64,000 nucleotides of DNA from Rhizopus sp. PT2906 (Eukaryota; Mucoromycota; Mucoromycetes; Mucorales; Rhizopodaceae): positions 54,731 through 118,730 of the forward strand of contig JAMYHX010000128.1 in the NCBI GenBank assembly GCA_025529335.1, read 5' to 3'. The translations under genes were made by a program, and so were the position numbers. This document shows, one piece after another, positions 11,451 to 22,132 of the stretch. Each line of letters begins with the position of its first letter. Positions within the stretch are counted from its first letter, which is position 1. Under the pieces are notes generated by a model that saw only the letters and a list, made by a program, of their open reading frames with translations, had not been told where the DNA came from and did not search any database.

Positions 11451-13239
11451 TTCTATACACTGACAATTGATACCGTAATACTATATTTAATTAGAAACGT
11501 GTTGATTTTAATACACATTCAGTCTTACACCAGAGCAAGTAAAGCAAACAGCACATATAATACACGCATTCTGATAATACTCTTAATATATTTACACACA
11601 ACTATTTCATTTATTTACCTTTCTCATTACCAGTGGTCGACTGTGGTCATTCTTGGTCGAAATGGGTCCTTGCTGATGAAGTGGTAGTTCTGTTACAATT
11701 TGTGCTAGTTGAAATAAATTATTTCCAGTCATTAAAAAAATAAATAAATAAAAAGAAAAAGAAAAAGAAAAAGAAAAAGGGGATCTTGCTTATTTTTGCT
11801 TTCTTTCTGTCTTTTTTCTGCCTTTTTTATTTTACCTTATTGGTAATGTTTCACGTATAAACAACAGCCTTTTACAACCAATATTTAACAAAATAAATAA
11901 CAAACACATATCAAAGTCGCGGCCCGCTAATTCTAAACTCGCTACTTCTTTGCAAAGTAATTCCAAATTATATATCGCATACACAGAAAATGTTGTCGTA
12001 CAACACAGGTAGATCCATTTCCGTATAAAAACACTTTTTACTTCGTACATTTACTTTAATTGTTCATTGTTTGTTTTTTTTTATATAGACAAGGTCATCT
12101 TGATGCACATGAATGTTCCTAAACTTCTGAATTATATCGTTAACGAATAGATACATATATATACATGGAATATTTACATAGTATATCATAGTTCTGGATC
12201 TGTCCTCCCCAAACTAATATAAATAATGGTGAGAGTAGCGGAATTTAGGAATGGCTACACAACGTACACTGACCAAGATAAGGTCAGTTTTTTCAAGCTA
12301 ATGTCTGAAAAGACCTCGAACGTGTCATCTGCAGCAAACCATACTCTCTCATCTGTAACTATGAACATCACAGTATGTACATTTTTAAAAAGCATAGTAA
12401 CGAGGTGCTAGTACTTTTGTGTATTCGGCCATTGAATCTTGAGTACTCGGACATACAGAAATTTAAGTGCCTGAATAGTCCTTTCTTTTCAACTCGACGC
12501 ATTATGAACAGCATTGACCTGATTTCCTATTAAAGATATTACTATAGTTACCTATTTTCATGACATTATAGACCATTGAAGTCGTTGCATTCCATAAAGT
12601 TTAACACAGGTCATTTAAAGAATGGCTAGCAATATTACTTGTGTTCTATCCACTTCTTCAAGGATAAAATTCCCTTTAAGAAAAATATGAGCTCAAAGAG
12701 TAAAAAGTTGAAAAGAGAACAACATGTGTGTACACTGCAAAAAAAAAAAAAAAGTCAAAAGCTAATACCAAAAAATACATTGTATTAAAACATTAAACTT
12801 AAAACTGCCCAAAAATTATCCAGTGCCGACAAAGTGTACTATAACTAAAAGCAACACTGACAATACTCAAGCCATGGTTCAACTCTTTCCTTGTTGTTAA
12901 TCAAAATAAACTTTGTAGATCAAATTTCTCCTTATTTGAAAGGGGATGGTTGGCTGGAAGTGGTATGACAATTCAACTATAACTCCTTCCAAAAGATTAA
13001 TCCTATATATCTCAAAGACCTCCTCTGTTTCTCTTTCTCCTTCTCTCTCTCCCTTGTTAATGTAAACAAATGCGTATCATTGTGAAAATAATTAAAAAAG
13101 CAACTTCAATCGGGATAGCAAAACAGTGTTGTCCGGGCCGGAGTGTTTTCACCTCGCCTGCCACCCACTCTCACTCTTCCCCATTTGAGGGAATAGGCCT
13201 TTGGCATATCCAAGAATCCTTCTTTTCCCAAAACCATAG
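11451..13239. other. Long intergenic region upstream of the eL34 gene
   Basis: About 1.8 kb without a supported gene. It contains a GAAAAA microsatellite at about 11753-11779, an open frame at 12226-12411 that resembles a transposase N-terminus (listed separately), and pyrimidine-rich sequence (about 13020-13060) just upstream of the ribosomal protein gene, as is common for strongly expressed promoters. No RNA gene was recognised. Confidence 0.5.
12226..12411 (+). mobile_element. Possible second Tc1-like transposase N-terminal remnant
   Basis: The 61-codon open frame contains DQDKVSFFKLMSEKTSNVSS, which parallels DQDKMRFFKLLFERCPSVA in the remnant at 9752-10060. Similarity is confined to about 20 residues at the expected distance from an N-terminus, and it fades afterwards. 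It lies in the opposite orientation to the first remnant. The match is short, so this is a tentative call. Confidence 0.35.
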
Positions 13240-13436
13240 GTAAGATCATCCATCCTTCAAAATAAATAATGGGGAGAATAAGAGAAAGGGAATGGTGTCA
13301 TCAGGAGAGAAAAAGAGATTGGGATTATAGATTGTTGCAACAACAAATTCATCAAAAAGAGAAAACAACAATGTTTAAAGACAGAAATACAATGACAGAT
13401 AGAACTGACTGATTCTTTTTTTTTTCTTCTTTAAAG
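13240..13436 (+). other. Probable 5'-leader intron of the eL34 gene
   Basis: A donor CATAG|GTAAGA at 13240 and an acceptor TTCTTTAAAG ending at 13436 enclose about 197 nt, with CTGACTGAT as branch site and a 12-T tract before the acceptor. The acceptor sits 9 nt before the ATG. Leader introns are common in fungal ribosomal protein genes. The donor choice is inferred. Confidence 0.55.
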
Positions 13437-13445
13437 AACATCACA

Positions 13446-13906
13446 ATGGCTCAACGTCTCACCTACAGACGCCGCTGCTCTTACAACACTCGCTCTAACC
13501 GCGTTAAGGCTGTCAAGACACCTGGTAATGAATAAAAAGAGATCAGTCATGCCAACAATTGAATTAACATTTTTTTTTTTTTCCTGTTAGGTGGAAAGTT
13601 AGTTTTCCAATACCAAAAGAAGCCTGTCAAGGCTCCCCGTTGTGGTGACTGTGGCGAAAATCTCGCTGGTGTAAGTGACAGATGGGATGATTGAGAGAAA
13701 AGAAGATGTGATAATTAACACATGTGCATATATAGATCAAGGCTCTCCGTCCCCGTGAATTCGCCACTATCTCAAAGACCAAGAAGACTGTCAGCCGTGC
13801 CTATGGTGGTTCTCGCTGTGCTCACTGTGTCAGAAACCGCATTGTCCGTGCTTTCTTGATCGAAGAGCAAAAGATTGTCAAGAAGGTCCTCAAGGGTACC
13901 AAATAA
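13446..13906 (+). CDS. RPL34: 60S ribosomal protein eL34
   Basis: Structural protein of the large ribosomal subunit. Three exons (13446-13524, 13591-13670, 13736-13906) give 109 residues beginning MAQRLTYRRRCSYNTRSNRV, the standard eL34 N-terminus. The zinc-site pairs are both present, CGDC in the middle (PRCGDCGENLAGIKALRP) and CAHC near the C-terminus (GGSRCAHCVRNRIVRAF). Coding sequence is enriched in C-ending codons (CGC, ATC, AAG, GGT) compared with neighbours, which fits high expression. Length matches the family (about 110-120). The gene is convergent with ESF1, whose stop lies 79 bases away on the other strand. Confidence 0.98.
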
Positions 13907-13985
13907 GCTGACCATTTTATGTCAATTTGGATAATGATAATAAAAAGCGTGACCTTTTAAAAAGTTTATTTGAATGACTTTATTA

Positions 13986-16107
13986 TTATGTGTGTTTGAC
14001 TTTTTGACGCTTAGCACCTCGTTGATCTTTCTTCCACTCGTCCTTTTCTTTGTTATCCTTCTTCATCTTGGTATGTCTGGCACTTAATAACTTTTGCATA
14101 TTCTTTGTCTTCTTGAATTGAGGATTTGTAGGATCAATGGCAAAATGATGTGATTCTTGAATAGCAGAGAAACGTGGATCATTAATATCAAGCTCAAAGT
14201 CATCTTCTGTCTCTTCAACTTTCTTTCCTTTCTTTCCCTTCTTCTTCTTTTCCATCTTTTCTCGTTTTAACACTTCCTTCATGTTGAAGCCTTCGTCTTT
14301 ACCATCGTCTCCCATAAGGAGCTCGAGTTCAGCACGTTCACGAGCCTTCTGTTCACGCTCTTCTCTGGAAGCTCGCTTCTTCTTTGCCTTCTTTTCACTA
14401 TCATCAGCATCCACAAAGCCTTCTTCTGCCATTTCTGATAGTGCTTCCTTAAAGTAAGGATCACTCTCCATATCAGCATCGATATCAGCTATAATACACC
14501 GATTAATAACTGCATTTTCACCAACGATTTTAATATGTGCAACTTACATTCATCTTCGTCTTTGGGAGTTTTATTGTTTTGTTGCTTGGCGGCCTTCTTT
14601 GCTTGCTTCTTTTCTTTGACCTTGCGCATGTATTTTTCAATCGTTGTCTCTTCTTTATCTTCTTCCAGCTGGTTCTTAACAGCTACACTTGCTGCTTCAC
14701 TCAAACCAGGTGTAAATGTGATTTCCATATCACCTTCTTCTCCATCTTCTTCATCTACCTTGTCTTCATAAGCATTGCCGTTATTTGATTCTAATAATTT
14801 TCTATATTTTTCCTTTAATGCTTCTACATCCTCTGTCTCTTCTTCATCATCTGAAGAGGCAAGATAGGCGTCAAAATCAAGGTTTTTCAAATCGTCCTGC
14901 GTAAACTCTCGTCTCAATGTCTGGTATCTGTCAACATCATCTTCATCCCAAGTTAATTTCACTTTGGTGTTCTGGAGAGCCTCTGTTGTAAACCTGGTAG
15001 GTGCATAATTATCAGGTACGATGGTAGCCTTGTCTTTGATTTCTTCATTATTAAATGACATATCATCGGGTATATAGCGTAAATCAAAGAAGTTGGCACT
15101 ATTCTCATACTCTGTATTATCACAGGCATTATAAATGATCTTGGCTGTTTGGGCACTATCACATTCTACTACTGCATAATAATACTTGAGTCTGTCTAAT
15201 TGGTATTTGCGCAATGCGTCCTGATCAAAGTCACGACCATCTCCCTCTTCTACTTGATTCTTAATGATCGTTTCTGCTGTAATTTCTTCTTCTTCTTCTT
15301 CGTCACTCTCGCTGTCTGATCTATCCTTCTTTTTGAAAATCTCTCTAGGTGGACCGCTGACTTCTTCGGCCGCTAGTCGTTCCTTTCCAAATTCAGATGG
15401 GTAAATGGTGACACTTTTGATGATACCCGTATCAGGCTTAAATCCATTCAGTGCCTTCAGGATATCAACGGCCTTGATTTTATCCCAGTCCATGTTGACA
15501 AGAGCCAATCGGTGTGTTTCATCACCTTCATGAATACGCTATGATACTTACTTAGTCAACAAGAAATAAGACCATTGTTTATAATCACTTACTCTAATCG
15601 CATCCATCTCATCGGGTTCACTTTCCAAGTCCTCTTCGTCTTCATCTGTATCCTCTTCCTCATCTGAAGAGGAAATTTCACCTCGACCACGCATAGGATC
15701 ATAGCCAGCCAAAAGCTTTTCATCAAGTAAATTCTCTTCATCATCTGCTAATTCCTTTTCTAATTCTTCTAGTGTCTGTTCTTCATCGCTTCTCTCTTCT
15801 TCATCTTCTTCTAGTTTATAGTAACGCTTTAATTGTTTTTCGGCAGTGTTTTGTTTTAATTTGCGGCCATATTTATCAACACGGGCTAATATATAGAATT
15901 AATGACTATATAGAAAAAGATATATTGTGACAACTTACGAGCATCGCTAAATTCAGCAGAATTCATCATGGAAGCGAAACGTTTATCAATAGTAACCTTC
16001 ATGTCCTGTTTCTTTGGTCTCATGAATCGAGGATCATGATGAACATTGGCGAAACGAGGATCTTTTGTCACAGGCTTCTTTACGTTATTGTTATGTTGTT
16101 TGGCCAT
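13986..16107 (-). CDS. ESF1: ESF1, nucleolar 18S rRNA processing factor
   Basis: Component of the small-subunit processome needed for pre-18S rRNA cleavage in the nucleolus. Four exons (16107-15939, 15885-15593, 15538-14548, 14488-13986) give 651 residues. The N-terminus has repeated DPRF/DKRF motifs (KDPRFANVHHDPRFM) typical of ESF1, followed by RVDKYGRK. A very acidic stretch (DEEE clusters) leads into the conserved core HRLALVNMDWDKIKAVDIL, with KSVTIYPSEFGKERLAAEE after it. The C-terminus ends in alternating acidic and Lys-rich coiled segments, with another DPRF box (NDPRFSAIQESHHFAIDP). All junctions keep frame. The start ATG lies 190 bases from the ERH start on the opposite strand, so the two genes share a divergent promoter. 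Confidence 0.95.
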
Positions 16108-16119
16108 GACTGAATAAAG

Positions 16120-16154
<35 letters not shown>

Positions 16155-16297
16155 GAGAATATACAAAAAATAAGGGCAGATATGAAAAAGGATCTATTGT
16201 CACAGCGACTGCTAAGCCACTCAGAAGGAAGTGGGAAATGAAATGTTGGATAGAATTTGCTTGAATTTTAATAGTAGAGAGAAGAATAAGAGAAATA

Positions 16298-17004
16298 ATG
16301 GTAAAAAAAAAAAGACAACAAATGAGAAAAAAAAAAAGAGGTTAATTAAGTTACTAAGAACAGAGAAAATAGGGCAATCACACGTTACTTTTAATACAAC
16401 CAAGTCAGAGACCAAGGTAAATGAAGAGTTGAACGAGTTGTTATTGATCTAATACCTAAAAAATATAGCTCACGCAACTATCAGTAAGTTTATTAACCAT
16501 TTACTATTCACAATAAGGTTTTGCTTATTGCTTTATTCAGTGATTTTGAGACAGAAAGCCAAGCATTTGATCGTAAGTTTGTATTTTAAGAATCAACTTT
16601 AAGCTGACATCGCGTATGAACTAGGCATTGCAGAAATGTATGAGAACCAACTTGCTAAAGAGAATCCCAACGTAGGACAAATTCAATACAGGTATATATT
16701 TAAAGTGATGACGTTAATAAAGAAGCAAAAGAGGAGAAAACTAATATCAAGGGGGTAAAAAATGATAGAGCTGAAGACTTGTTTCGATTTATTGATTCAC
16801 ACAAAGAGTTTGTTGCACTCGTTTTTGATCCAAGAACATCTGTAAGTTATCTGATGCATGCTTAATACTTTACTAATTATTTTATAGACATATCGACCTC
16901 ATGATAAAGACTGGATCAAGGATCGTTTGATCGCACATTTTAGTAGACAGCAAGCAAGCGCCCCACCAGGCCAACCTCGTCGTAATAACAGACGTTATCA
17001 CTAA
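16298..17004 (+). CDS. ERH: Enhancer of rudimentary homologue (ERH)
   Basis: Small dimeric nuclear adaptor that binds splicing and RNA-decay factors (in fission yeast, Mmi1). Six exons (16298-16300, 16373-16416, 16541-16572, 16625-16691, 16769-16841, 16888-17004) give 111 residues: MGNHTLLLIQPSQRPR, then SDFETESQAFD and AEMYENQL, AEDLFRFIDSHKEF, and STYRPHDKDWIKDRL. These blocks line up with animal ERH (HTILLVQP; DYESVNECMEGVCKMYE; QLFDFIDD; TYQPYNKDWIKE). The first exon carries only the start codon; its intron ends with branch site TTACTAAG and acceptor AAATAG. The C-terminus has an extra Arg/Asn-rich tail. Because every exon is short, the gene is easy to miss in ORF scans. The fit to a known 104-residue family makes the model strong. 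Confidence 0.88.
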
Positions 17005-17171
17005 ATAAAATTTATAAACTCAATTTTAATCCCGATATTATGTTCCAAAGTAACTTGCGGCCCTTTTTCCTCTCCCCTTTTTTTTTCCCTTTCTGTTCTA
17101 CTAAGGAACTCATCATCTAATGTAGGTTTATATAACAAACTCGTCTTTTGTCTTGTTAAGTTATTTGATAG

Positions 17172-19849
17172 ATGAGTGTACAAGCGCCTGTCATAAAGTT
17201 ACCTAAACGAAAGCCTAGTATACTAGTAAAACAGTGTGAGGCGCCTGAGGTGGATGATTACCTCGTATCGGATACGTTATTCATGAACAAACTACCAAAG
17301 AATGTACGAGAGAGTGATATCCGTGCTCTTTTACAGCATTGTATGCCTATAGAGTAGAGTAACAATCTGCAAGTATTACACAAAATAATAACTCTATTTA
17401 TTTAGAATCATCATGGATCGAGAGAAAGATAGTGGGCAGTTACGATTTAGTCACGTCAAATTCGGTAAATGAACCATACATTATGCTTAAATCAGTTAAT
17501 AACCTTTTTTTTTAAAAAAAAAAAAGCGGACAGAGCTTATTCTTTATATAACGGGTTTAAATTTACCAATAATGCAAAATTAGAATTACAAATGTACCAA
17601 GACAGTCGCTTAGAGCGTGAGGCAGAAGGCGTATTATTACAAGTGAATGGTTTACCAGAGTATTATGATGATAATAAGCTCTATGATACCTTCCGTCCCT
17701 TTGGTCCTTTAGATTTATGCAAATGTGTTATGGATGATGATGGCTTATATAAAGGGACAGCCTATATACGGTACTTTTACCAGCATAACTCTGATAATGC
17801 ACAAAAACGTTTGGTAATTTTCTATATTTATTTATATATGCAGTGACTCATGTGTCATTATCATTAGGATGGATACGTAATAGATGGATACAAGATGTAA
17901 GTAGCCTCTAAGGAGAATCAGAACAAGAAAGAGAGAGAGAGAGAGAGAGAGAAAGGATAAGAAGGGGAATATAGAAAACGAGAAATTAGTATCAATTTAA
18001 ACCAAAAAATATATAATGTTTAAGGAGGATAGAAAAGACCAAGAGGAGACGTAATATCTCTCTCTCTTCCTCTTTCTCTTTCTTTTTTTTTTTTTCTTTT
18101 TTTATATATTAATCACTCATATCGCTGTAGATCTGTTACACAGTGTATGTCCTTAAAAGCACATTCAACATCACCCTACCAAAAAGACAAGGTAAACAGG
18201 ATATCATCCTTCAAACCGAGTCTTACATCAATGTATAGATAATGGAAGACACTAATGGCAGTCCTGTTATTGACAAGATGAACTTGTATGTCAAAAACCT
18301 CGATCCAAAAATCAACAATCAGGATTTAAATCAGCTGTTTCGAAAGTATGGTAAAATCATTTCGGCAAGAGTCATGACGAATCCAACAACTGGTCAATCC
18401 AAGGGATATGGATTCGTCAGTTTCAGTAAACCAGAAGAGGCAGAAGCTGCTAAAGATGAAATGAATGGCTATATAGTCGGCAGTCGTGCGCTGACTGTTG
18501 CTTATCATGAACCCAAGAAGACCAGAGCTAACAACAATAATAATAACATGAGTAACCATAATAACAATTACCAGCAACCACAACAATATCAACAATATCA
18601 ACAACATCAACAATACCAACAGCAACAGCTGCCATTACAGCAATCACAACAATATCAACAGCCACAGTTGCAACAGCAACAGCAACAACAACAACAACAA
18701 CAACAACAGGAGCGCTCGTATCGTCCTAGCTTTGTCTGTCAGTCGCCTTCCTATTTTGAACCACAACAAACGTACCGATCTAGTGGTAAGTATGCACCCA
18801 TGACGTTTGTGTTTGGCTAACGTCAAACTTGTAGTGAACGGTTTGGGTATTGACCATATGGACGAGTTAGGCATAAACATGAATGTTAGAGATCTTTCTA
18901 TTGGACAAAAGCCTATGTACAGGAAGCCCTCAGAGCAATACTCTCCCTTGACAACCAGTACTGTAAAATCGCTGGCCTCACTAGCATCAGGTGCAAGCAT
19001 CCAACGCACGCCATCCAATTATATTCAACTACCGCCAAAACGACCCACCTTACGCCGAAAGGGTTCCTTAGAGTCTGTGATGACTGAATCAAGTGCGAAT
19101 ATACAACGGGCCAGACTGGAAACAGCTGTCAATAGCTGTGGTGACTACGGCGAGCACATTGGCGATATTGTCGATATGCTGCTCACGTTGAAGCGAAAGG
19201 AGCGATCATTGTGTTTATTCAATCCTGATTTTCTAAAGGAAAAGATTAGCCTTGCTTTGGAGGCTCTGGAAGCATGTCAAGAGTCTGAAGAAAGCGAGGA
19301 TGAGATGGTGATGGACACTGCCGAAGATGAATTTCAGAGCTTAAAAAAGTAAGATTTCATTTTGTTTTATAGCTTGATATGTTTATATTTATCGCCTTTG
19401 CCTTTTAGAAACCGCGCTCCAATCTCACCAGTATACACGACGGCATACCAGCCTATGAGCCCTCCATCACAGCCCAAGTCAAAGGCTATTCCTATCGTGG
19501 CTCCTCCCTCTGCGTCATCAGCCTCTTCTTCTACCTCACATCAGCAACCCATGACCAACAAAGATACCAACGAAGAGATACAAGCGCTTATAGCTTCCTT
19601 TGAAGGAAAGCCGATTCATGAAAAGAAACAGTTATTAGGAGATAAACTGTTTCCTCTTGTAAAAGTAAAGTGTCAGTATATGCCTCCTTCATATCTTAAC
19701 CTTTTTTTTTGTAGGCTACGGGTACAAAGCAAGCACCAAAAGTGACTATTCGCTTATTGGATACTGTGGATTTGCATGAATTGGCTAGAATTATGTTTGA
19801 TACCCCTTTATTAAAATCTCGTGTAGAAGAAGCATTTAACTCTTTATGA
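17172..19849 (+). CDS. Rrm4-like RNA-binding protein: three RRMs and C-terminal MLLE
   Basis: Nine exons (17172-17353, 17406-17464, 17527-17813, 17868-17896, 18131-18191, 18239-18785, 18835-19348, 19409-19664, 19715-19849) give 689 residues. Order: a divergent RRM (about 34-108, DTLFMNKLPKNV), a second divergent RRM (115-190, VLLQVNGLPEYYDDNKLYDTF), a canonical RRM (220-295, NLYVKNLDP and KGYGFVSF), a long Gln/Asn-rich linker, an MLLE-like helical block (about 475-535, DIVDMLLTLKRKERSLCLF), and a canonical MLLE at the C-terminus (LLGDKLFPLVKATGTKQAPK). This layout matches Rrm4 of Ustilago maydis, which carries mRNAs on moving endosomes along microtubules. PABP would have four RRMs, so PABP is less likely. 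Two genes instead of one were considered, but the 18131-18191 exon joins them in frame with a normal RRM2 ending. Confidence 0.8.
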
Positions 19850-20348
19850 TAATAAAAAAGCCCTACCTTTCAATGGCCGTATAAAACCATACTATTACTT
19901 GACTATTGTGTATACTTGTTGATATAAGCAAACGAACGTATACTCTTATAATCATGACTATCATCGTCATACATACAAGGGCATATCTTCTCCTTAAAGA
20001 TCTTAAATTAAGGGTTACTAATAAATGAAACACGATCATAAAAGAGCTTTACCCCTTTTCGTTTTAGAATGTTTCGCGGGCAAACTGTTACCCCCCCCCG
20101 TTATCAAAGTGTTGAATAGGGAAATAATAAAAATGGAAAAGGTGAGATAACAACTATACAGTTGAACAATGCGTGCCTATAAAAAAAAAAACAAAACTCG
20201 TTTGGAGAACCTTGATATTAGCTTCCTTGGCTTGTACCAGTCATAGGTTGCCTGAGAAGGGGAGCAATTCTCCTTTTAATTTCACGTCGCAATGAGAAAT
20301 ATGGTTAATTACAAAGCAAAAAAGGTTTATCTAATGTAACAATAATGT
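19850..20348. other. Intergenic between convergent genes
   Basis: About 500 bp between the Rrm4-like stop and the dioxygenase stop. It holds a 10-C run near 20092-20101 and little else. No gene seen. Confidence 0.5.
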
Positions 20349-21605
20349 TTATAATATTCTATCTTTATCTAAAGACGATAGTCTCATAGTTCGACATCTG
20401 CTCTTATAATCATCCCAAGGGAGATAGGCACCACAGATACGTCGATGTCCAGTGAAGGCACTACGTCCATGCAAAACTCGCCAGTTATCAAATGTGACCA
20501 CACGTCCAGGGGGCAGGCTATCCCATAACTCGTTCTTTGCGGATGTCAATAGTTTATGCCACATAAATAAAGCATCGTAAAATTCATCCAACTGACTACT
20601 ACTCAAGTGATTCATGGTAGATCGATCGTCATTATTATATCTGATCTGATAGAGGTCACCATCAGGGCCGTGGTTGAGGATAGGAAAGGCACGAGGGGTA
20701 GGTGCAATAAGGACATTTTCATCGCCTGCCGAGTGAGTCGGTATCAGCGTCTTGGACAGTGTTTGGTAAGCATTAGGTGATTTTTCCTTGAGTTGCTTTG
20801 CGACATGGAACCCATCCACAAATAAAGAATCACCTCCCTTGCCATTAAACTCTAGCTTGTGAAACATTTGTAAGCCCGAAGGTTCAGTGAAATAGGTGTT
20901 GTCAGTGTGTGCACCCAGTGCGAGTGTCGTGTAGGCTGTGTCTGCGTGTGCCAAGTCCGCAGTAAAGGACCAGATACCCTCGGAATAGTGTGTTTCTCTG
21001 AGGAAGCAGATGCGGCGAGCCAGGGCTTCTGTTGCTTCTACTGTTGTTGGCACACCTTCTACAAAGGCAATACCGTATGTCTCGAGTTGATCTAGCCATT
21101 GTCTAAGTCCTTCGTCTGTGTTCATAACAGCCTCGTGAGGCACAGCATCCAGTTTGAGGCCAGCGTCCCAAAGCCTAGGTCGTTTGCCCTCAAGAGGATC
21201 GGATGCTCGAAGAATAGGGCTATAAGAGTGTGTGTAGAGCCAGTCCCACGCATAAGTGCTTTGATGACCATCAGGCCAGGTTACTTGAAGGCCAGCTTCA
21301 GTACTCTCGACAGAGGTGGGATGAATATCTCTGGGAATATCGAATGTATTCACCAATCGTTGGCGTGTTACCGGATGATAGCATTTTTCGCAGCGACAGT
21401 GGTCTCTAAGCCAAAAGTGATGATAGACACTTGTCTTTTGTGCATTCCAGTCAAGGTAAACTTGCTTGTCATTTGCAATGCCTGCTCGCTGCGGAGTGTT
21501 GCCTGTGCCTTGTAAACGCTTTTTTGCCTGTGCTAAGTGAAGTCGAGGGGCAGCAGTTGAGAAACAAGTCTTTTGTGTCAGTTGAAATAAGCCTCTGCGT
21601 ATCAT
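20349..21605 (-). CDS. Trimethyllysine dioxygenase (carnitine biosynthesis)
   Basis: Fe(II)/2-oxoglutarate dioxygenase that hydroxylates N6-trimethyllysine, the first step of carnitine synthesis in mitochondria. One 418-codon exon, close to the 421 residues of human TMLHE. The N-terminus (MIRRGLFQLTQKTCFS) is basic, amphipathic and lacks acidic residues, as in a mitochondrial presequence. An N-terminal zinc-type block WLRDHCRCEKCYHPVTRQR is followed by the catalytic domain with metal-binding HTD (GAHTDNTYF) and distal His in DNWRVLHGRSAF, and the 2-oxoglutarate Arg in TGHRRICGAYL. Blocks such as YGIAFVEGVPTT, DTAYTTLALGAHTD and LYQIRYNNDDRS match TMLHE more closely than gamma-butyrobetaine hydroxylase, though these enzymes are related and a swap is possible. 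Confidence 0.85.
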   Translation of the reverse strand: MIRRGLFQLTQKTCFSTAAPRLHLAQAKKRLQGTGNTPQRAGIANDKQVYLDWNAQKTSVYHHFWLRDHCRCEKCYHPVTRQRLVNTFDIPRDIHPTSVESTEAGLQVTWPDGHQSTYAWDWLYTHSYSPILRASDPLEGKRPRLWDAGLKLDAVPHEAVMNTDEGLRQWLDQLETYGIAFVEGVPTTVEATEALARRICFLRETHYSEGIWSFTADLAHADTAYTTLALGAHTDNTYFTEPSGLQMFHKLEFNGKGGDSLFVDGFHVAKQLKEKSPNAYQTLSKTLIPTHSAGDENVLIAPTPRAFPILNHGPDGDLYQIRYNNDDRSTMNHLSSSQLDEFYDALFMWHKLLTSAKNELWDSLPPGRVVTFDNWRVLHGRSAFTGHRRICGAYLPWDDYKSRCRTMRLSSLDKDRIL

Positions 21606-22132
21606 TCTTTAAAGAAAGAAAGTGGGTCCTTTAAATTTTCACCTCTTTTTCTTCTTTGTCAGCTTTGTGTCACGTTACGACGGTACCTTTTTAAAATTAC
21701 ACAGTGAATTGTTTAAATAAGTTTCTATAGAAACATAGAGCGTTGTTATGCTGCTTGAACTTAAGAGATATTAAATAAATGAAGATTATATATAAAAGCA
21801 AGTAAAAGAGAACTGATCGCATCCTTCTGTCCTTTTGTTTGCTGTGGGGTATTTGTAAATATGACAGGTATGGCTTTTGGCTCCTTTAGTACGGATATCA
21901 TTATGTTGATTTGGCCTATTTCGAGCCTTGTTCTTTTTCCAAGTCTTTTCTATTCACTCAAAACTACAGCTTTACATTCATCTATGCCATTTTTATTATG
22001 TACTATAGAGCTACACGCATTGCCTATTTTGGCCACCTTTTTTTCGTTTACTGTCATTTCAGCAGTCACTCGAAACGTCATTTGTTTTCAGTTCTTCCTC
22101 TTTTCTTTCTTACAATCTCTTTACGATCTGTA
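21606..22132. other. Divergent promoter region between TMLH-like and SR protein genes
   Basis: About 530 bp between two divergent starts. An open frame at about 21861-22133 is hydrophobic and T-rich but ends exactly at the SR protein start region; I read it as leader sequence rather than a gene. Confidence 0.5.

Noticed and set aside
17897..18130. Possibility that the Rrm4-like gene is two genes split at the long intron
   Set aside because: The 61-nt exon 18131-18191 joins both sides in phase and supplies the expected end of RRM2 (DGYKISVTQ), and the ATG at 18242 lies within an open frame from 18239.
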